Origin: Desulfobacteraceae bacterium
GTDB taxonomy: Bacteria; Desulfobacterota; Desulfobacteria; Desulfobacterales; Desulfosalsimonadaceae
Direction of reading: 5' to 3'
Assembly: GCA_027353395.1 (NCBI GenBank)
Contig: DAIEHU010000048.1
Location: 1-11,956 of the forward strand
Length of the DNA stretch: 11,956 nt
The translations under genes and the position numbers were made by a program. The notes below the pieces were generated by a model. It searched no databases. It saw only the letters and a list, made by a program, of their open reading frames with translations, and was not told where the DNA came from. Numbering within the stretch: the stretch's first letter is position 1; every line of letters starts with the position of its first letter. Positions 1-8,700 of this stretch are shown one piece after another.

Positions 1-597
1 GTGGATGTGGTTGCGGGAATTCCGGATTCGGGCATCGGGCATGCCATCGGGTACGCCAATTGCCGGAACATTCCCTACAGCCGGCCGTTTGTGAAGTATA
101 CCCCCACATGGCCGCGAAGTTTCATGCCCCAGAACCAGAAAACCCGGGATCTGGTGGCCCGGATGAAGCTGATACCGGTTCAGGAGCTGATTAACGGCAA
201 AAGGCTGCTTTTTTGTGATGATTCGGTGGTGAGGGGAACCCAACTCAAGGAAAATATACAGATATTATTTGATATCGGGGCGCGGGAAGTCCACATGCGC
301 ACCGCCTGCCCCACGCTGATTTATCCGTGTGAATTCTTAAATTTTTCAAGTTCCCGGTCCACCCTGGATCTGATCGGGCGAAAAGTGATTCACGAAATTG
401 AAGGGCCTGATTTTATTGACATACAGAAATACGCCATTGCCGGATCCGCGGAAAACAATGAAATGGTGGACCGCATCCGGGACCGGCTGAAACTCACGTC
501 GCTGAAATACCAACGGCTGGAAGACCTGGTGACCGCCATCGGCCTGCCCAAAGACCGGCTGTGCACCCATTGCTGGGATGGCACGAGTTGTTTCTAA
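1..597 (+). CDS. purF: Amidophosphoribosyltransferase (PurF-like), 3' part only
   Basis: This is the C-terminal 198 residues of a glutamine phosphoribosylpyrophosphate amidotransferase, which makes phosphoribosylamine in the first step of purine synthesis. The window starts inside the gene, so the N-terminal glutaminase domain is not seen and the initial GTG need not be a start. Visible signs are an IPDSG segment at fragment residues 7-11, an RMKL segment at 54-57, and the phosphoribosyltransferase PRPP loop FCDDSVVRGT at 71-80. Cys110 and the CxxC pair Cys188/Cys191 sit where Bacillus-type PurF binds its [4Fe-4S] cluster; the first ligand would lie upstream of the window. The segment after Cys110 and the ending CWDGTSCF differ from textbook PurF, so this may be a lineage-specific version or paralogue. 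It is followed by carB after 26 bases, suggesting cotranscription. Confidence 0.85.
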   Translation: MDVVAGIPDSGIGHAIGYANCRNIPYSRPFVKYTPTWPRSFMPQNQKTRDLVARMKLIPVQELINGKRLLFCDDSVVRGTQLKENIQILFDIGAREVHMRTACPTLIYPCEFLNFSSSRSTLDLIGRKVIHEIEGPDFIDIQKYAIAGSAENNEMVDRIRDRLKLTSLKYQRLEDLVTAIGLPKDRLCTHCWDGTSCF

Positions 598-623
598 AAC
601 TACATTAAGGAGAGAACCCCATC

Positions 624-3600
624 ATGCCCAGACTGGAAAATATTAAAAAAGTCATGATTATCGGGTCCGGTCCCATCATTATCGGACAGGCCTGTGAATT
701 TGATTATTCAGGCACCCAGGCCTGCAAAGCCCTGCGGTCCTTAGGCTATGAGATCGTGCTGGTCAATTCCAATCCCGCCACCATCATGACCGACCCCGGC
801 ATGGCGGATGTCACCTATATTGAACCATTGAATGTTCAGACCATGACCTGGATTATAGAAAAAGAGCGTCCGGACGCCCTGCTGCCCAACCTCGGCGGCC
901 AGTCGGCCCTGAACCTGACCTCGGAACTGGCGGCCCAGGGGGTGCTGAAAAAATACGGCGTCAAGATTATCGGTGTCAATTTGGGCGCTATCGAGCGCGG
1001 CGAGGACCGCACCGCGTTTAAGGAAACCATGAGCAAAATCGGCATCGACATGCCGGAAAGTATCGCCGTCAACACCCTGGAAGACGCGGAGCGGGCCGCA
1101 GAATCCCTGGGATACCCGGTGGTCATCCGGCCGGCCTATACCATGGGGGGCACCGGCGGCGGGCTGGTCTATAATATCGAGGAACTTCGGGTCGTCGCGG
1201 CCCGTGGACTTGCCGCCAGCCTGATACACCAGGTGCTGGTGGAGGAATCGGTGCTGGGATGGGAGGAACTGGAGCTGGAAGTAGTCCGGGACGCCAAAAA
1301 CCAGATGATCACGGTCTGCTTTATTGAAAATGTGGACGCCATGGGGGTGCATACCGGCGATTCCTATTGCACGGCCCCCATGCTGACCATATCAAGGGAA
1401 CTCCAGAAACGGCTTCAGGATTATTCCTACGCCATCGTTGAGGCCATTGAGGTGATCGGCGGCACCAACGTCCAGTTCGCCCATGACCCGAAAACCGGCC
1501 GGGTGGTGGTGATTGAAATCAATCCCCGCACGTCCCGGTCTTCGGCCCTGGCCTCCAAAGCCACGGGATTTCCCATCGCCCTGGTGTCCGCATGGCTGGC
1601 CGGCGGCATGACCATGGATGAAATTCCCTACTGGCGGGATGGGAGTTTGGAAAAATACACCCCTTCCGGCGATTACGTGGTGGTGAAATTCGCCCGGTGG
1701 GCCTTTGAAAAATTCAAGGGGGTGGAAGACCGGCTGGGCACCCAGATGCGGGCCGTGGGCGAGGTCATGAGCATCGGCAAAAACTACAAGGAAGCATTTC
1801 AAAAAGCCATCCGGTCCCTGGAAATCAACCGCTACGGCCTGGGGTTCGCCAAGAATTTCCATCAAAAATCCCTGGATGAACTGATGACGCTGGTCAGCAC
1901 CCCCACCAGCGAGCGGCAGTTTATCATGTATGAAGCGCTCCGGAAAGGGGCGGACATTGACCGCCTCTATGAACTCACCTATATCAAGCCCTGGTTTATC
2001 CGGCAGATGAAGGAACTGGTGGAGCTTGAGGAGAGGATTCTCAAATACAAAGGGCAATTGCCGCCGGATGCCCTGCTCGTCCAGGCGAAAAAAGACGGGT
2101 TTGCGGATAAATACCTGGCTAAACTCCTGGACATTCCCGAAAAAACCATCAGGAAAAAACGTATTTCCTTGGGCGTTTCGGAAGCCTGGGAACCTGTGCC
2201 GGTGAGCGGGGTGGCGGATGCCGCCTATTATTATTCCACCTATAATGCGCCGGACCAGGTAATGGTAAGCGACCGGCCCAAAATCATGGTGCTGGGCGGC
2301 GGTCCCAACCGTATCGGCCAGGGCATTGAATTTGATTATTGCTGTGTTCACGCGGCCTTCGCCATCCGGGAGGCGAACTATGAATCCATCATGGTGAACT
2401 GCAACCCGGAAACCGTGTCCACGGATTATGACACCTCGGACAAGCTCTATTTTGAGCCCCTGACCGTGGAAGACGTTCTCTCCATTTATGAAAAAGAAAA
2501 ACCCGAAGGCGTTATTGTTCAGTTCGGAGGCCAGACCCCGTTGAATCTTGCCCGGGAACTTGCGGAAGCCGGAGTCCGGATTCTGGGAACCTCACCGGAT
2601 ACCATTGATCTGGCCGAAGACCGGGACCGGTTCCGGCAGGTCATCAAAAAAATGGGTATTCCCCAGCCGGAATCCGGCATGGCCCATTCCGAGGCCCAGG
2701 CACTGGAGGTTGCGGCCCGCATCGGATACCCGCTCATGGTGCGCCCCTCCTATGTGCTGGGCGGACGGGCCATGATGGTGGCGCTGGACGAGGATATGCT
2801 GAAGCAGTATATGGCGGCCGCCGTGGATGTGTCGCCGGACCGGCCGATTCTCATTGATAAATTTCTCCAAAACGCCATTGAGGCGGAAGCGGACGCCATA
2901 TCCGACGGCGCGGATGCGTTTGTGCCCGCGGTCATGGAGCATATCGAACTGGCCGGGGTCCATTCCGGGGATTCCGCGTGCGTGATTCCACCGGTGAGCA
3001 TTCCTATTAAACACATTGAAACCATTAACGAATATACCCGGCGCATCGCCATTGAGCTGGGAGTGGTGGGGCTGATGAATATTCAATACGCCATTGCCGA
3101 CGACACGGTCTATATTCTGGAGGCCAACCCCCGGGCGTCGCGAACCGTGCCGCTGGTGTCCAAGGTGTGCAATATTTCCATGGCCAGAATCGCCACCCAG
3201 GTCATGCTGGGCAAAAAGCTGTCCGAATTTAACCTGACCCACAAGATTATTCCCCATTTCGGGGCCAAGGAAGCGGTGTTCCCCTTTAATATGTTTCCGG
3301 AAGTGGATCCGGTGCTGGGGCCGGAAATGCGTTCCACTGGCGAGGTACTGGGAATGGCGGATTCATTCGGTCTGGCGTTTTTCAAATCCCAGGAAGCCAC
3401 AAAAACAGCCTTGCCCCTGGAAGGCACGGTGCTGTTCACCGTGGCCGATTCGGACAAGCCCGGCGCGCTGGAAACGGCCCGGTTGTTTCAGGATTTGAAT
3501 TTCCGTATTGTCGCCACAAACGGCACCCGGCAATTTCTGGAGGAGCACGGGATTATGGCCGAACCGATCCGGAAACTCGGATATGGCCGGCCCGATATTG

Positions 3601-3824
3601 TGGATGAAATCAAAAACAACAATATCCACCTGGTCATCAATACCCCGAGCGGCAGGGAAAGCAAGGAAGACGATTCGTATATCCGGAAAGCGGCCATCAA
3701 TTACAAGGTGCCGTATATTACCACCATCGCTTCGGCCCTGGCCGCGGCCAAAGGAATCCGGGCCAGACGCCAGGGGGTGTCAATGCCCAAATCGCTTCAG
3801 GAATATCATGCGGATATCCGGTAG
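624..3824 (+). CDS. carB: Carbamoyl-phosphate synthase large subunit
   Basis: CarB makes carbamoyl phosphate from bicarbonate, ammonia (tunnelled from glutamine by CarA) and two ATP, feeding pyrimidine and arginine synthesis in the cytoplasm. The 1066 residues match the usual length of about 1070. The protein has the expected internal duplication: a first half with GSGPIIIGQACEFDYSG at about 14-30, the glycine-rich loop GGTGGGL near 173 and EINPRTSRSSA near 297; and a second half from about 553 with GGGPNRIGQGIEFDY, GGRAMMV near 712 and EANPRASR near 832. An MGS-like allosteric domain follows from about 934 to the end. The start is fixed by AAGGAG at 607-612, 11 bases before the ATG. No carA is next to it; the gene follows purF instead. 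No frameshift or missing motif is visible. Confidence 0.98.
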   Translation: MPRLENIKKVMIIGSGPIIIGQACEFDYSGTQACKALRSLGYEIVLVNSNPATIMTDPGMADVTYIEPLNVQTMTWIIEKERPDALLPNLGGQSALNLTSELAAQGVLKKYGVKIIGVNLGAIERGEDRTAFKETMSKIGIDMPESIAVNTLEDAERAAESLGYPVVIRPAYTMGGTGGGLVYNIEELRVVAARGLAASLIHQVLVEESVLGWEELELEVVRDAKNQMITVCFIENVDAMGVHTGDSYCTAPMLTISRELQKRLQDYSYAIVEAIEVIGGTNVQFAHDPKTGRVVVIEINPRTSRSSALASKATGFPIALVSAWLAGGMTMDEIPYWRDGSLEKYTPSGDYVVVKFARWAFEKFKGVEDRLGTQMRAVGEVMSIGKNYKEAFQKAIRSLEINRYGLGFAKNFHQKSLDELMTLVSTPTSERQFIMYEALRKGADIDRLYELTYIKPWFIRQMKELVELEERILKYKGQLPPDALLVQAKKDGFADKYLAKLLDIPEKTIRKKRISLGVSEAWEPVPVSGVADAAYYYSTYNAPDQVMVSDRPKIMVLGGGPNRIGQGIEFDYCCVHAAFAIREANYESIMVNCNPETVSTDYDTSDKLYFEPLTVEDVLSIYEKEKPEGVIVQFGGQTPLNLARELAEAGVRILGTSPDTIDLAEDRDRFRQVIKKMGIPQPESGMAHSEAQALEVAARIGYPLMVRPSYVLGGRAMMVALDEDMLKQYMAAAVDVSPDRPILIDKFLQNAIEAEADAISDGADAFVPAVMEHIELAGVHSGDSACVIPPVSIPIKHIETINEYTRRIAIELGVVGLMNIQYAIADDTVYILEANPRASRTVPLVSKVCNISMARIATQVMLGKKLSEFNLTHKIIPHFGAKEAVFPFNMFPEVDPVLGPEMRSTGEVLGMADSFGLAFFKSQEATKTALPLEGTVLFTVADSDKPGALETARLFQDLNFRIVATNGTRQFLEEHGIMAEPIRKLGYGRPDIVDEIKNNNIHLVINTPSGRESKEDDSYIRKAAINYKVPYITTIASALAAAKGIRARRQGVSMPKSLQEYHADIR

Positions 3825-3835
3825 AAGATTGAAAG

Positions 3836-3997
3836 GAATGCCGGATATCCTTATTCCATTTTGCATTCAAGATGACATCAAGGCGGCAAGAAGAAGGCGA
3901 CCGCAGGCTTACTCTTTGTAAGTTAAGGAGCCGACGACGCAGCCAACGCGGATGCCGCTTGAACGCGAATTGGAATTATAAAAGGAATCCGGCATTC
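3836..3997. repeat. 162-base palindromic intergenic element (MITE/REP-like)
   Basis: The outer ends are an exact 10-base inverted repeat (GAATGCCGGA at 3836-3845 against 3988-3997). Extended arms 3836-3871 and 3958-3997 align with about 32 identical positions and small gaps, including ATTCCA and TTCAAG blocks. The exact middle of the element carries a second inverted repeat, CTTAC (3908-3912) and GTAAG (3918-3922), around TCTTT. The symmetry about one centre indicates a single folded unit rather than chance. It starts 12 bases after the carB stop and contains no gene. I see no target-site duplication and no second copy in this window, so calling it an interspersed element is inference. Confidence 0.7.
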
Positions 3998-4013
3998 TTA
4001 TATAAAAGCGTGG

Positions 4014-4033
4014 GCCGGGATTCCTATCCCGGC
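4014..4033. terminator. GC-rich hairpin between convergent genes
   Basis: GCCGGGAT (4014-4021) pairs perfectly with ATCCCGGC (4026-4033) around a 4-base TCCT loop. It lies 17 bases past the stop of the minus-strand exported-protein gene. On the minus strand, CCACGC and then four T residues follow the stem; on the plus strand an A/T-rich ATTTAATT follows. The T-tracts are imperfect, so this is a probable bidirectional terminator for carB and the 4051-4656 gene rather than a textbook one. Confidence 0.55.
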
Positions 4034-4050
4034 ATTTAATTCATTCCGTC

Positions 4051-4656
4051 TTACGGCAGGGTGGCCAGCTTGGTGTAATCAATGGCCTTTGCGTATTCCT
4101 TTAAATCGGCGTCCGTGATGCCGCTGCCCTCGACCGTGACTAGAAAGCGGTTGGCCACCACGATTTTCACATCCCCGTTTTTATCCGCCGGGTTATACTT
4201 GATCACCGCTTTCTGTCCACCGATGCGCTCCACCTTGCCGCCGTCGGAGGATGCAAACATGGGATTGGACATCATCATCATCACTCCCTGCAAAAGAGGG
4301 GAATCCGCAACAATCTGGACTTTGACGGAACTGTCCCCCTTGGTATAGGAACGTTCAGCGGAGATGCCGCCGCCCATCATGGCATTGCCCGCGGCCGTAT
4401 TGGTTGCTGCCTCCGCCTTCCAGCCCTTCAACGGATTCGGCAGAAAGCCTTCCGGCCCGGCGCTCTTTTTCTGCTGAATCAGTTGTTCCGCAAAATTGAG
4501 GCTGTCAACCGCTTCCGTAAATTTCCCGTCTTTGTAAGATTTCAAGGCTTCGTTAATGTAATCGGAGACTTCGTCGGCGAATACGGCGGTTTTAAGCGTT
4601 AAAACAGCCATTGTGCAAACAGCGAGCGTCAGCAGGGTTTTTACGAAATGTGTCAT
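4051..4656 (-). CDS. Small exported protein of unknown function
   Basis: I do not recognise a named family. The 201-residue protein starts with a basic-hydrophobic signal peptide (residues 1-27, probable cleavage after VFA, before DE), so it should be periplasmic or surface-located. The mature N-terminus (about 30-63) is one amphipathic helical pair, YINEALKSYKDGKFTEAVDS, resembling a single TPR-like unit. The rest is an alpha/beta region with a Met-rich stretch (GVMMMMSNPMFASSDGGKV) and a conserved-looking segment KIVVANRFLVTVEGSG. There are no cysteines after the signal peptide and no lipobox. GGAGG lies 9 bases before the chosen ATG; an in-frame GTG one codon upstream (4659) is equally possible. 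It follows the phosphoesterase gene on the same strand after about 80 bases and may have its own promoter. Confidence 0.85.
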   Translation of the reverse strand: MTHFVKTLLTLAVCTMAVLTLKTAVFADEVSDYINEALKSYKDGKFTEAVDSLNFAEQLIQQKKSAGPEGFLPNPLKGWKAEAATNTAAGNAMMGGGISAERSYTKGDSSVKVQIVADSPLLQGVMMMMSNPMFASSDGGKVERIGGQKAVIKYNPADKNGDVKIVVANRFLVTVEGSGITDADLKEYAKAIDYTKLATLP

Positions 4657-4690
4657 CACGTTGTTCCTCCTTGGGGTTGGGTGATTTGGG

Positions 4691-4720
4691 TTTAAAAAGG
4701 GATAGCCGCTTGCATTTCAA
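4691..4720 (-). promoter_or_regulatory. Possible sigma70 promoter for the exported-protein gene
   Basis: On the minus strand TTGAAA (4720-4715) is separated by 18 bases from TTTAAA (4696-4691). Transcription would begin about 25-30 bases before the start codon, leaving room for the GGAGG ribosome-binding site. The -10 match is only partial, so the call is tentative. Confidence 0.35.
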
Positions 4721-4731
4721 ATTGATTGAAA
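4715..4731. repeat. Short A/T-rich inverted repeat beside the putative promoter
   Basis: TTTCAA (4715-4720) and TTGAAA (4726-4731) form a perfect 6-base inverted repeat around ATTGA. It lies just past the phosphoesterase stop codon and overlaps the proposed -35 of the exported-protein gene. It could be a small operator or a weak hairpin. No T-tract follows on the minus strand, so a terminator is unlikely. Confidence 0.35.
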
Positions 4732-4737
4732 ATAAGG

Positions 4738-5193
4738 TTATCCTTCCAGCTCAATAATTTCCGGCGTCATTTTGCCGCCTTTTATTTCAAGCATCCCCAC
4801 GGAAACCGGGATCTGAAATCTTTTGGGTCCTGCGCTGCCTGGATTGATATACAAAACCCGGCCCCGGTATGCAATTTCCGGGATGTGGGAATGGCCTGAA
4901 ATCACGACATCCATGCCGGCAGCGGGATCCATATCCATCGTCATCAGGTCATGAATCACATACAGAAAAAGCCCCCCGGCTTCAACAATTTCATATCTGG
5001 GGAGATGTTTCATTTCCGGATGGCGGTCCATATTGCCGCGCACCGGGTATACGGGGGCGATGGCGGAAAGCTGCGCCAGCACTTCCGGGGTATCGATGTC
5101 TCCGGCATGGATGATGATATCCACGCCTTTAAGTGCGGTGACGGCGCTTTGCCGCAGCAGGCCGTGGGTATCCGAGATCAGTCCGATATTCAT
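4738..5193 (-). CDS. YfcE/MJ0936-family metallophosphoesterase
   Basis: This 151-residue protein is a single-domain calcineurin-like phosphoesterase, a cytoplasmic di-metal enzyme family acting on phosphodiesters such as cyclic nucleotides or model substrates; the natural substrate is usually unknown. All expected metal ligands can be seen in order: SDTHG (Asp8, His10), GDID (Asp32), GNMD (Asn54), His81, and GHSH (His101, His103), followed by NPGSAGPKRF (117-126). The usual HGH-like motif reads IHDLM, so the first histidine is kept and the following residues are changed. The start is fixed because SDTHG begins at residue 7. No Shine-Dalgarno sequence precedes it, and a -10-like TATGAT lies only 11 bases upstream. 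It is divergent from the CYTH gene and upstream of the exported-protein gene. Confidence 0.9.
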   Translation of the reverse strand: MNIGLISDTHGLLRQSAVTALKGVDIIIHAGDIDTPEVLAQLSAIAPVYPVRGNMDRHPEMKHLPRYEIVEAGGLFLYVIHDLMTMDMDPAAGMDVVISGHSHIPEIAYRGRVLYINPGSAGPKRFQIPVSVGMLEIKGGKMTPEIIELEG

Positions 5194-5204
5194 GTCGATG
5201 TAAT

Positions 5205-5210
5205 ATCATA
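5205..5210 (-). promoter_or_regulatory. -10-like box just before the phosphoesterase start
   Basis: TATGAT on the minus strand matches the sigma70 -10 consensus at five of six positions and ends 11 bases before the ATG at 5193. No good -35 is visible at 16-18 bases upstream. If used, the transcript would have a leader of only about 5 bases. The same short divergent region (5194-5260) must also hold the promoter of the CYTH gene, which I cannot place. Confidence 0.3.
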
Positions 5211-5260
5211 CCCGGCAAAAAAGAGTCGAATGATTTTTTTAAGCACAGGAAATCGAAATT

Positions 5261-5749
5261 ATGGCAAAAGAAATCGAACGGAAATTCATCGTAGACACGA
5301 ATCTTTGGCGTCCGGCGGACTCCGGCGTCCATATCCGGCAGGGGTATCTTCCCATATCCGGCAAAACCGTCGTGCGGGTCCGCATCAGCGGCGACCGCGC
5401 GTGGCTGACCCTCAAAGGGGAAAACAAGGGAATGGTCCGGCAGGAATTTGAATACCCGATTCCGCTGCCGGACGCAGGCCAGATACTTGAAAACCTGTGC
5501 GTCCGGCCGTTTATCGAAAAAACCCGCTATCCGGTTAAATTTGCAGGCGCGGACTGGTCGGTGGATGTGTTTGAAGGGGACAACGCCGGTCTGGTGGTGG
5601 CGGAAATCGAACTTTTATCCGAAGACCAGAAGATCATCCTCCCACCCTGGGCCGGGGCGGAGGTAACGGATGATCCGCGATATTATAATTCCAGCCTGAA
5701 TGCGCATCCCTATTCTACATTCCGGCCCCGCAATACGGACAGAATTTGA
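5261..5749 (+). CDS. CYTH-domain protein (triphosphate tunnel metalloenzyme)
   Basis: The protein (162 residues) belongs to the CYTH superfamily, whose bacterial members hydrolyse inorganic triphosphate or, less often, make cAMP (class IV cyclase). The diagnostic ExExK sequence is at residues 4-8 (EIERK). The tunnel residues follow in order: VRVRI (Arg39, Arg41), LTLKG (Lys52), EFEY (Glu62, Glu64), KTRY (Lys87, Arg89), VDVFEG (Asp102, Glu105), AEIEL (Glu115, Glu117) and DDPRYYNSSLN (137-147). The short, complete form favours an inorganic triphosphatase; cyclase activity cannot be excluded from sequence. AGGAAA at 5247-5252 lies 8 bases before the ATG. Its last 11 codons overlap the end of pyc on the other strand, beyond the conserved core. 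No CHAD domain is fused to it. Confidence 0.9.
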   Translation: MAKEIERKFIVDTNLWRPADSGVHIRQGYLPISGKTVVRVRISGDRAWLTLKGENKGMVRQEFEYPIPLPDAGQILENLCVRPFIEKTRYPVKFAGADWSVDVFEGDNAGLVVAEIELLSEDQKIILPPWAGAEVTDDPRYYNSSLNAHPYSTFRPRNTDRI

Positions 5750-8700
5750 AATCCGCGGACGCCACCGGCTGGCTGCATGACCCGCACAGAGTGGGGGCCG
5801 GGGCCAGTTCCACCAGAAGCTCATTTTCCTGCACCGGCACCATTTTCCGATCTTCGGAATAGTTGGCGGTTTTCAAGACCCGTTTCACCATGGCGTCAAA
5901 CGGCGCAACCACCGATTTTTCCTGTTTCATGATGGAGATATTGAAAATTTCATCTCCCTGTTTCACATAATCGCCCGCCGTGACATACATGACCCACAAA
6001 TCCCCTCTGCTTGGCGATCCCATATGATAGCGATTGCCGGGATCGGCCATTTCAAGGACCGCGCCGTCCTGGGCGTCGGGTTCCCGGACCTTGACCTGAT
6101 GGGTGTAAATTTCCGAATCCAGCAGGTAGCGCACCACGCTCATGCCGTTTTTCCGGGGCTCCGAGATATCCAGAATCATCATTTTGTGGGGCTTGCCCGT
6201 GGTGTCCAGGAATTCCAGTTCCTTGCGAAGCCGAAGCCCCTCGAACCAGACATCCAAAGGCACCTGATTGGGATCACCAAACTGTTCCTGGAATTTGATG
6301 GTTTTCAGAGCGTCTCCGGGATGGTTAAGGTAGAGCACCAGCTCTTCCTCGGAGGGCTGCCGCCGGATCAGATCGCGCAAGGTATCCCGTTCCGCATCCA
6401 TATCCACTTCCTTCAGAAATTCCAGGGGCGATACTTCGGTTCTGTTTTTCAAGGCCCATTCCGCTTCGCTGCCAAAGGCGCTGTAATACACCCAGTCCGG
6501 CGGGAAGCCCTGAGGCAGCTTGCCGTAGCGGCCCAGAAGCAGGTTCCGGAACGCATCATTGCTGTCCCGGTAAAGTTTCAGTCCGTCCGCCAGAATATCG
6601 GCTGGCAGTTCCTCTTCCGGCATCGTTGCCACGGTATCCAGCACCGAGAGCATTTTCCGCACATGCCGCTCCCCGCCGCGCTTGTAAGCTTCCGTCACCG
6701 CCAGAAACGCCGTGTTCCAGGTGATCTGGGAACCGGGCGTCACATCATGGTACCGGACGATTTTCCGGGTGCCTGCCAGAAACCGCAGCATATAGGGCAG
6801 GAGCCGGATATACCCCTGTTTCATGGCCCCTTCCTGGGAGGAGGAGGTGGCGCCGCCGGGCATGCCGTGTTCGATGACGTCATAATCAATGCCCTGAAAA
6901 TAGGGGGAACAATACCGGTCATAATAGGGCATGATTTGCTTCAAGGCGAAATTGCAGTCCCGGATCATGTCCTTGTTCAAATGGGTTTTTAAGCCCAGTT
7001 CCTCCTCGATATACGCAGAGGTGGACAGCACCTCACCCTGGCCGTACCAGCGGACCGACGCGCCGATGGCCGTATCCACGATATGGGCGCCGGCCTCCGC
7101 CGCTACGCCCACCGCAGGGACAAACAGGCCATCTGTATAATGCCGGTGATAATGAACGATCAGGTCCGGGTATTTTTTCCTTATTTCGGAAACCAGTTGC
7201 CGCATGAACCGGGGGGGGCACACACCGGCCATGTCTTTCAGACCCAGAATAATCATCCGGCTGGCCTGGGTTGCGCTTACACCCGCCACGTCAGCGGTCA
7301 TGCGCAGAATTTCCGCGGTGACATCCATATAACTTTCCACATCAAAGCCCCTGGCATAGGACAGGGAAATGGCTGGCTGAAAAATATTACGTCTGGAATT
7401 CAGCACGATTTCCGCAAAGGGGCGCATGTTTTCGATATGATTCAAAAAATCAAAACACCGGATCACGTCATAATGTTCGCAAATCATCTCCCCGGTGCGC
7501 CGCATGACCCCTTTGGGCTGGGGCTTATAGCCCAGGACGTTGGTGGACCGGATGAGGATCTGCTTCAGCGACCGGGGGGCGAATTCATTCCACATGCGGG
7601 CCTCGGTGAAAGGATAGGTCATGTTGGCCAGCATGGCGACATGAAAATGAGCGCCCCCGCCGTTTTCCAGGGAAAAAAAGCCGCAGCGGTCGAGATACGG
7701 CCCGATAATCCGGTCTTCCCCCAGCCGGAAACGGTTGCCGGAATTGCTTTGTGTGATGTCCCGGGTAGTGGTGTCGGAAAAATGCACATACCCGCTGTCC
7801 CGGACAAAATCCAAAGCCGCCTGCCGGTCATGCCGGGGATAAACGAATTCTCTCAAAGATTCCTTGAGCGCTGGCAAAACCACTTCAAACCGCCCCACCC
7901 GGCTGTCGGATAGTCCCCGGTATGCGCCCAGCTGCACAAACGGATTATATCCCTTGGCGGATATTTCGGCAATCAGCCGTGACAGGCGCAGGGCTTCCGG
8001 GGCCTGGTCCCGGTAATCCATGAGTTCCGGAGTATTTTCAATAAACCGGGTATCATATTCGCCGGAGATAAACGTCGGGTGCTTGACGATTTCCTTGTGA
8101 AACGGAATGGTGGTCTTGACGCCGCCGATCATGTACTCGCGCAACGCCCGCTGCATGAGTTTCACGGTCTTGATCCAGGAATTGCCGTAGGTAATGAGCA
8201 GGGAGGCCGCCGAATCATAGTTGGAGGGGAATTCATAACCGCCTGTCACGCAGGAATCCAGACGGACGCCCTGGCCGCCGGGTGAGGTGTACCGGGTAAT
8301 GACGCCGGAATTGGGCGAAAAATTATTCTGGGGATCCTCGCAGTTGATCCTCGCCTGCATGACATGCTGAAACGGGGCCGTGTTTTCCCTGGTGAACCGC
8401 AGCACGGATCCAAAGGCCACGGCGATCTGTTCCTCCACCAGGTCGATGCCATACCGGCATTCGGTGATGCCGTGCTCCACCTGAAGCCGGGTATTGGCCT
8501 CAATGAGATACGGATGGCCGTCCGAATCCACCAGAAATTCCACGGTGGCCAGAGAATGGTAGTTGACGGCCCTGACGAGTCTTTCAGAATAGGCTTTCAG
8601 CTCGTTTCTCAGCGCATCGGTCATTTTCGGCCAGGGGGATGGGGTGATTTCCACCAGTTTCTGGTGGTTCCGCTGAACCGTGCAGTCCCTTTCGTCAAAG

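Noticed and set aside
741..3257. Long open frames antisense to carB (for example 1392-2351, 319 residues)
   Set aside because: They lie opposite an intact, highly conserved gene, are rich in Gly, His and Arg as expected from antisense of G/C-biased codons, and show no motif or ribosome-binding site.
3508..3921. A 137-residue plus-strand frame crossing the end of carB into the palindromic element
   Set aside because: It overlaps the conserved MGS domain of carB in another frame, has Arg/Pro-rich composition and no ribosome-binding site.
3836..3997. CRISPR array or attachment site
   Set aside because: The repeat is one inverted unit, not several direct repeats with spacers, and no cas, integrase or tRNA gene is nearby.
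4951..5451. A 166-residue plus-strand frame across the phosphoesterase-CYTH junction
   Set aside because: It is antisense to the phosphoesterase and out of frame with the CYTH gene, both of which carry full motif sets.
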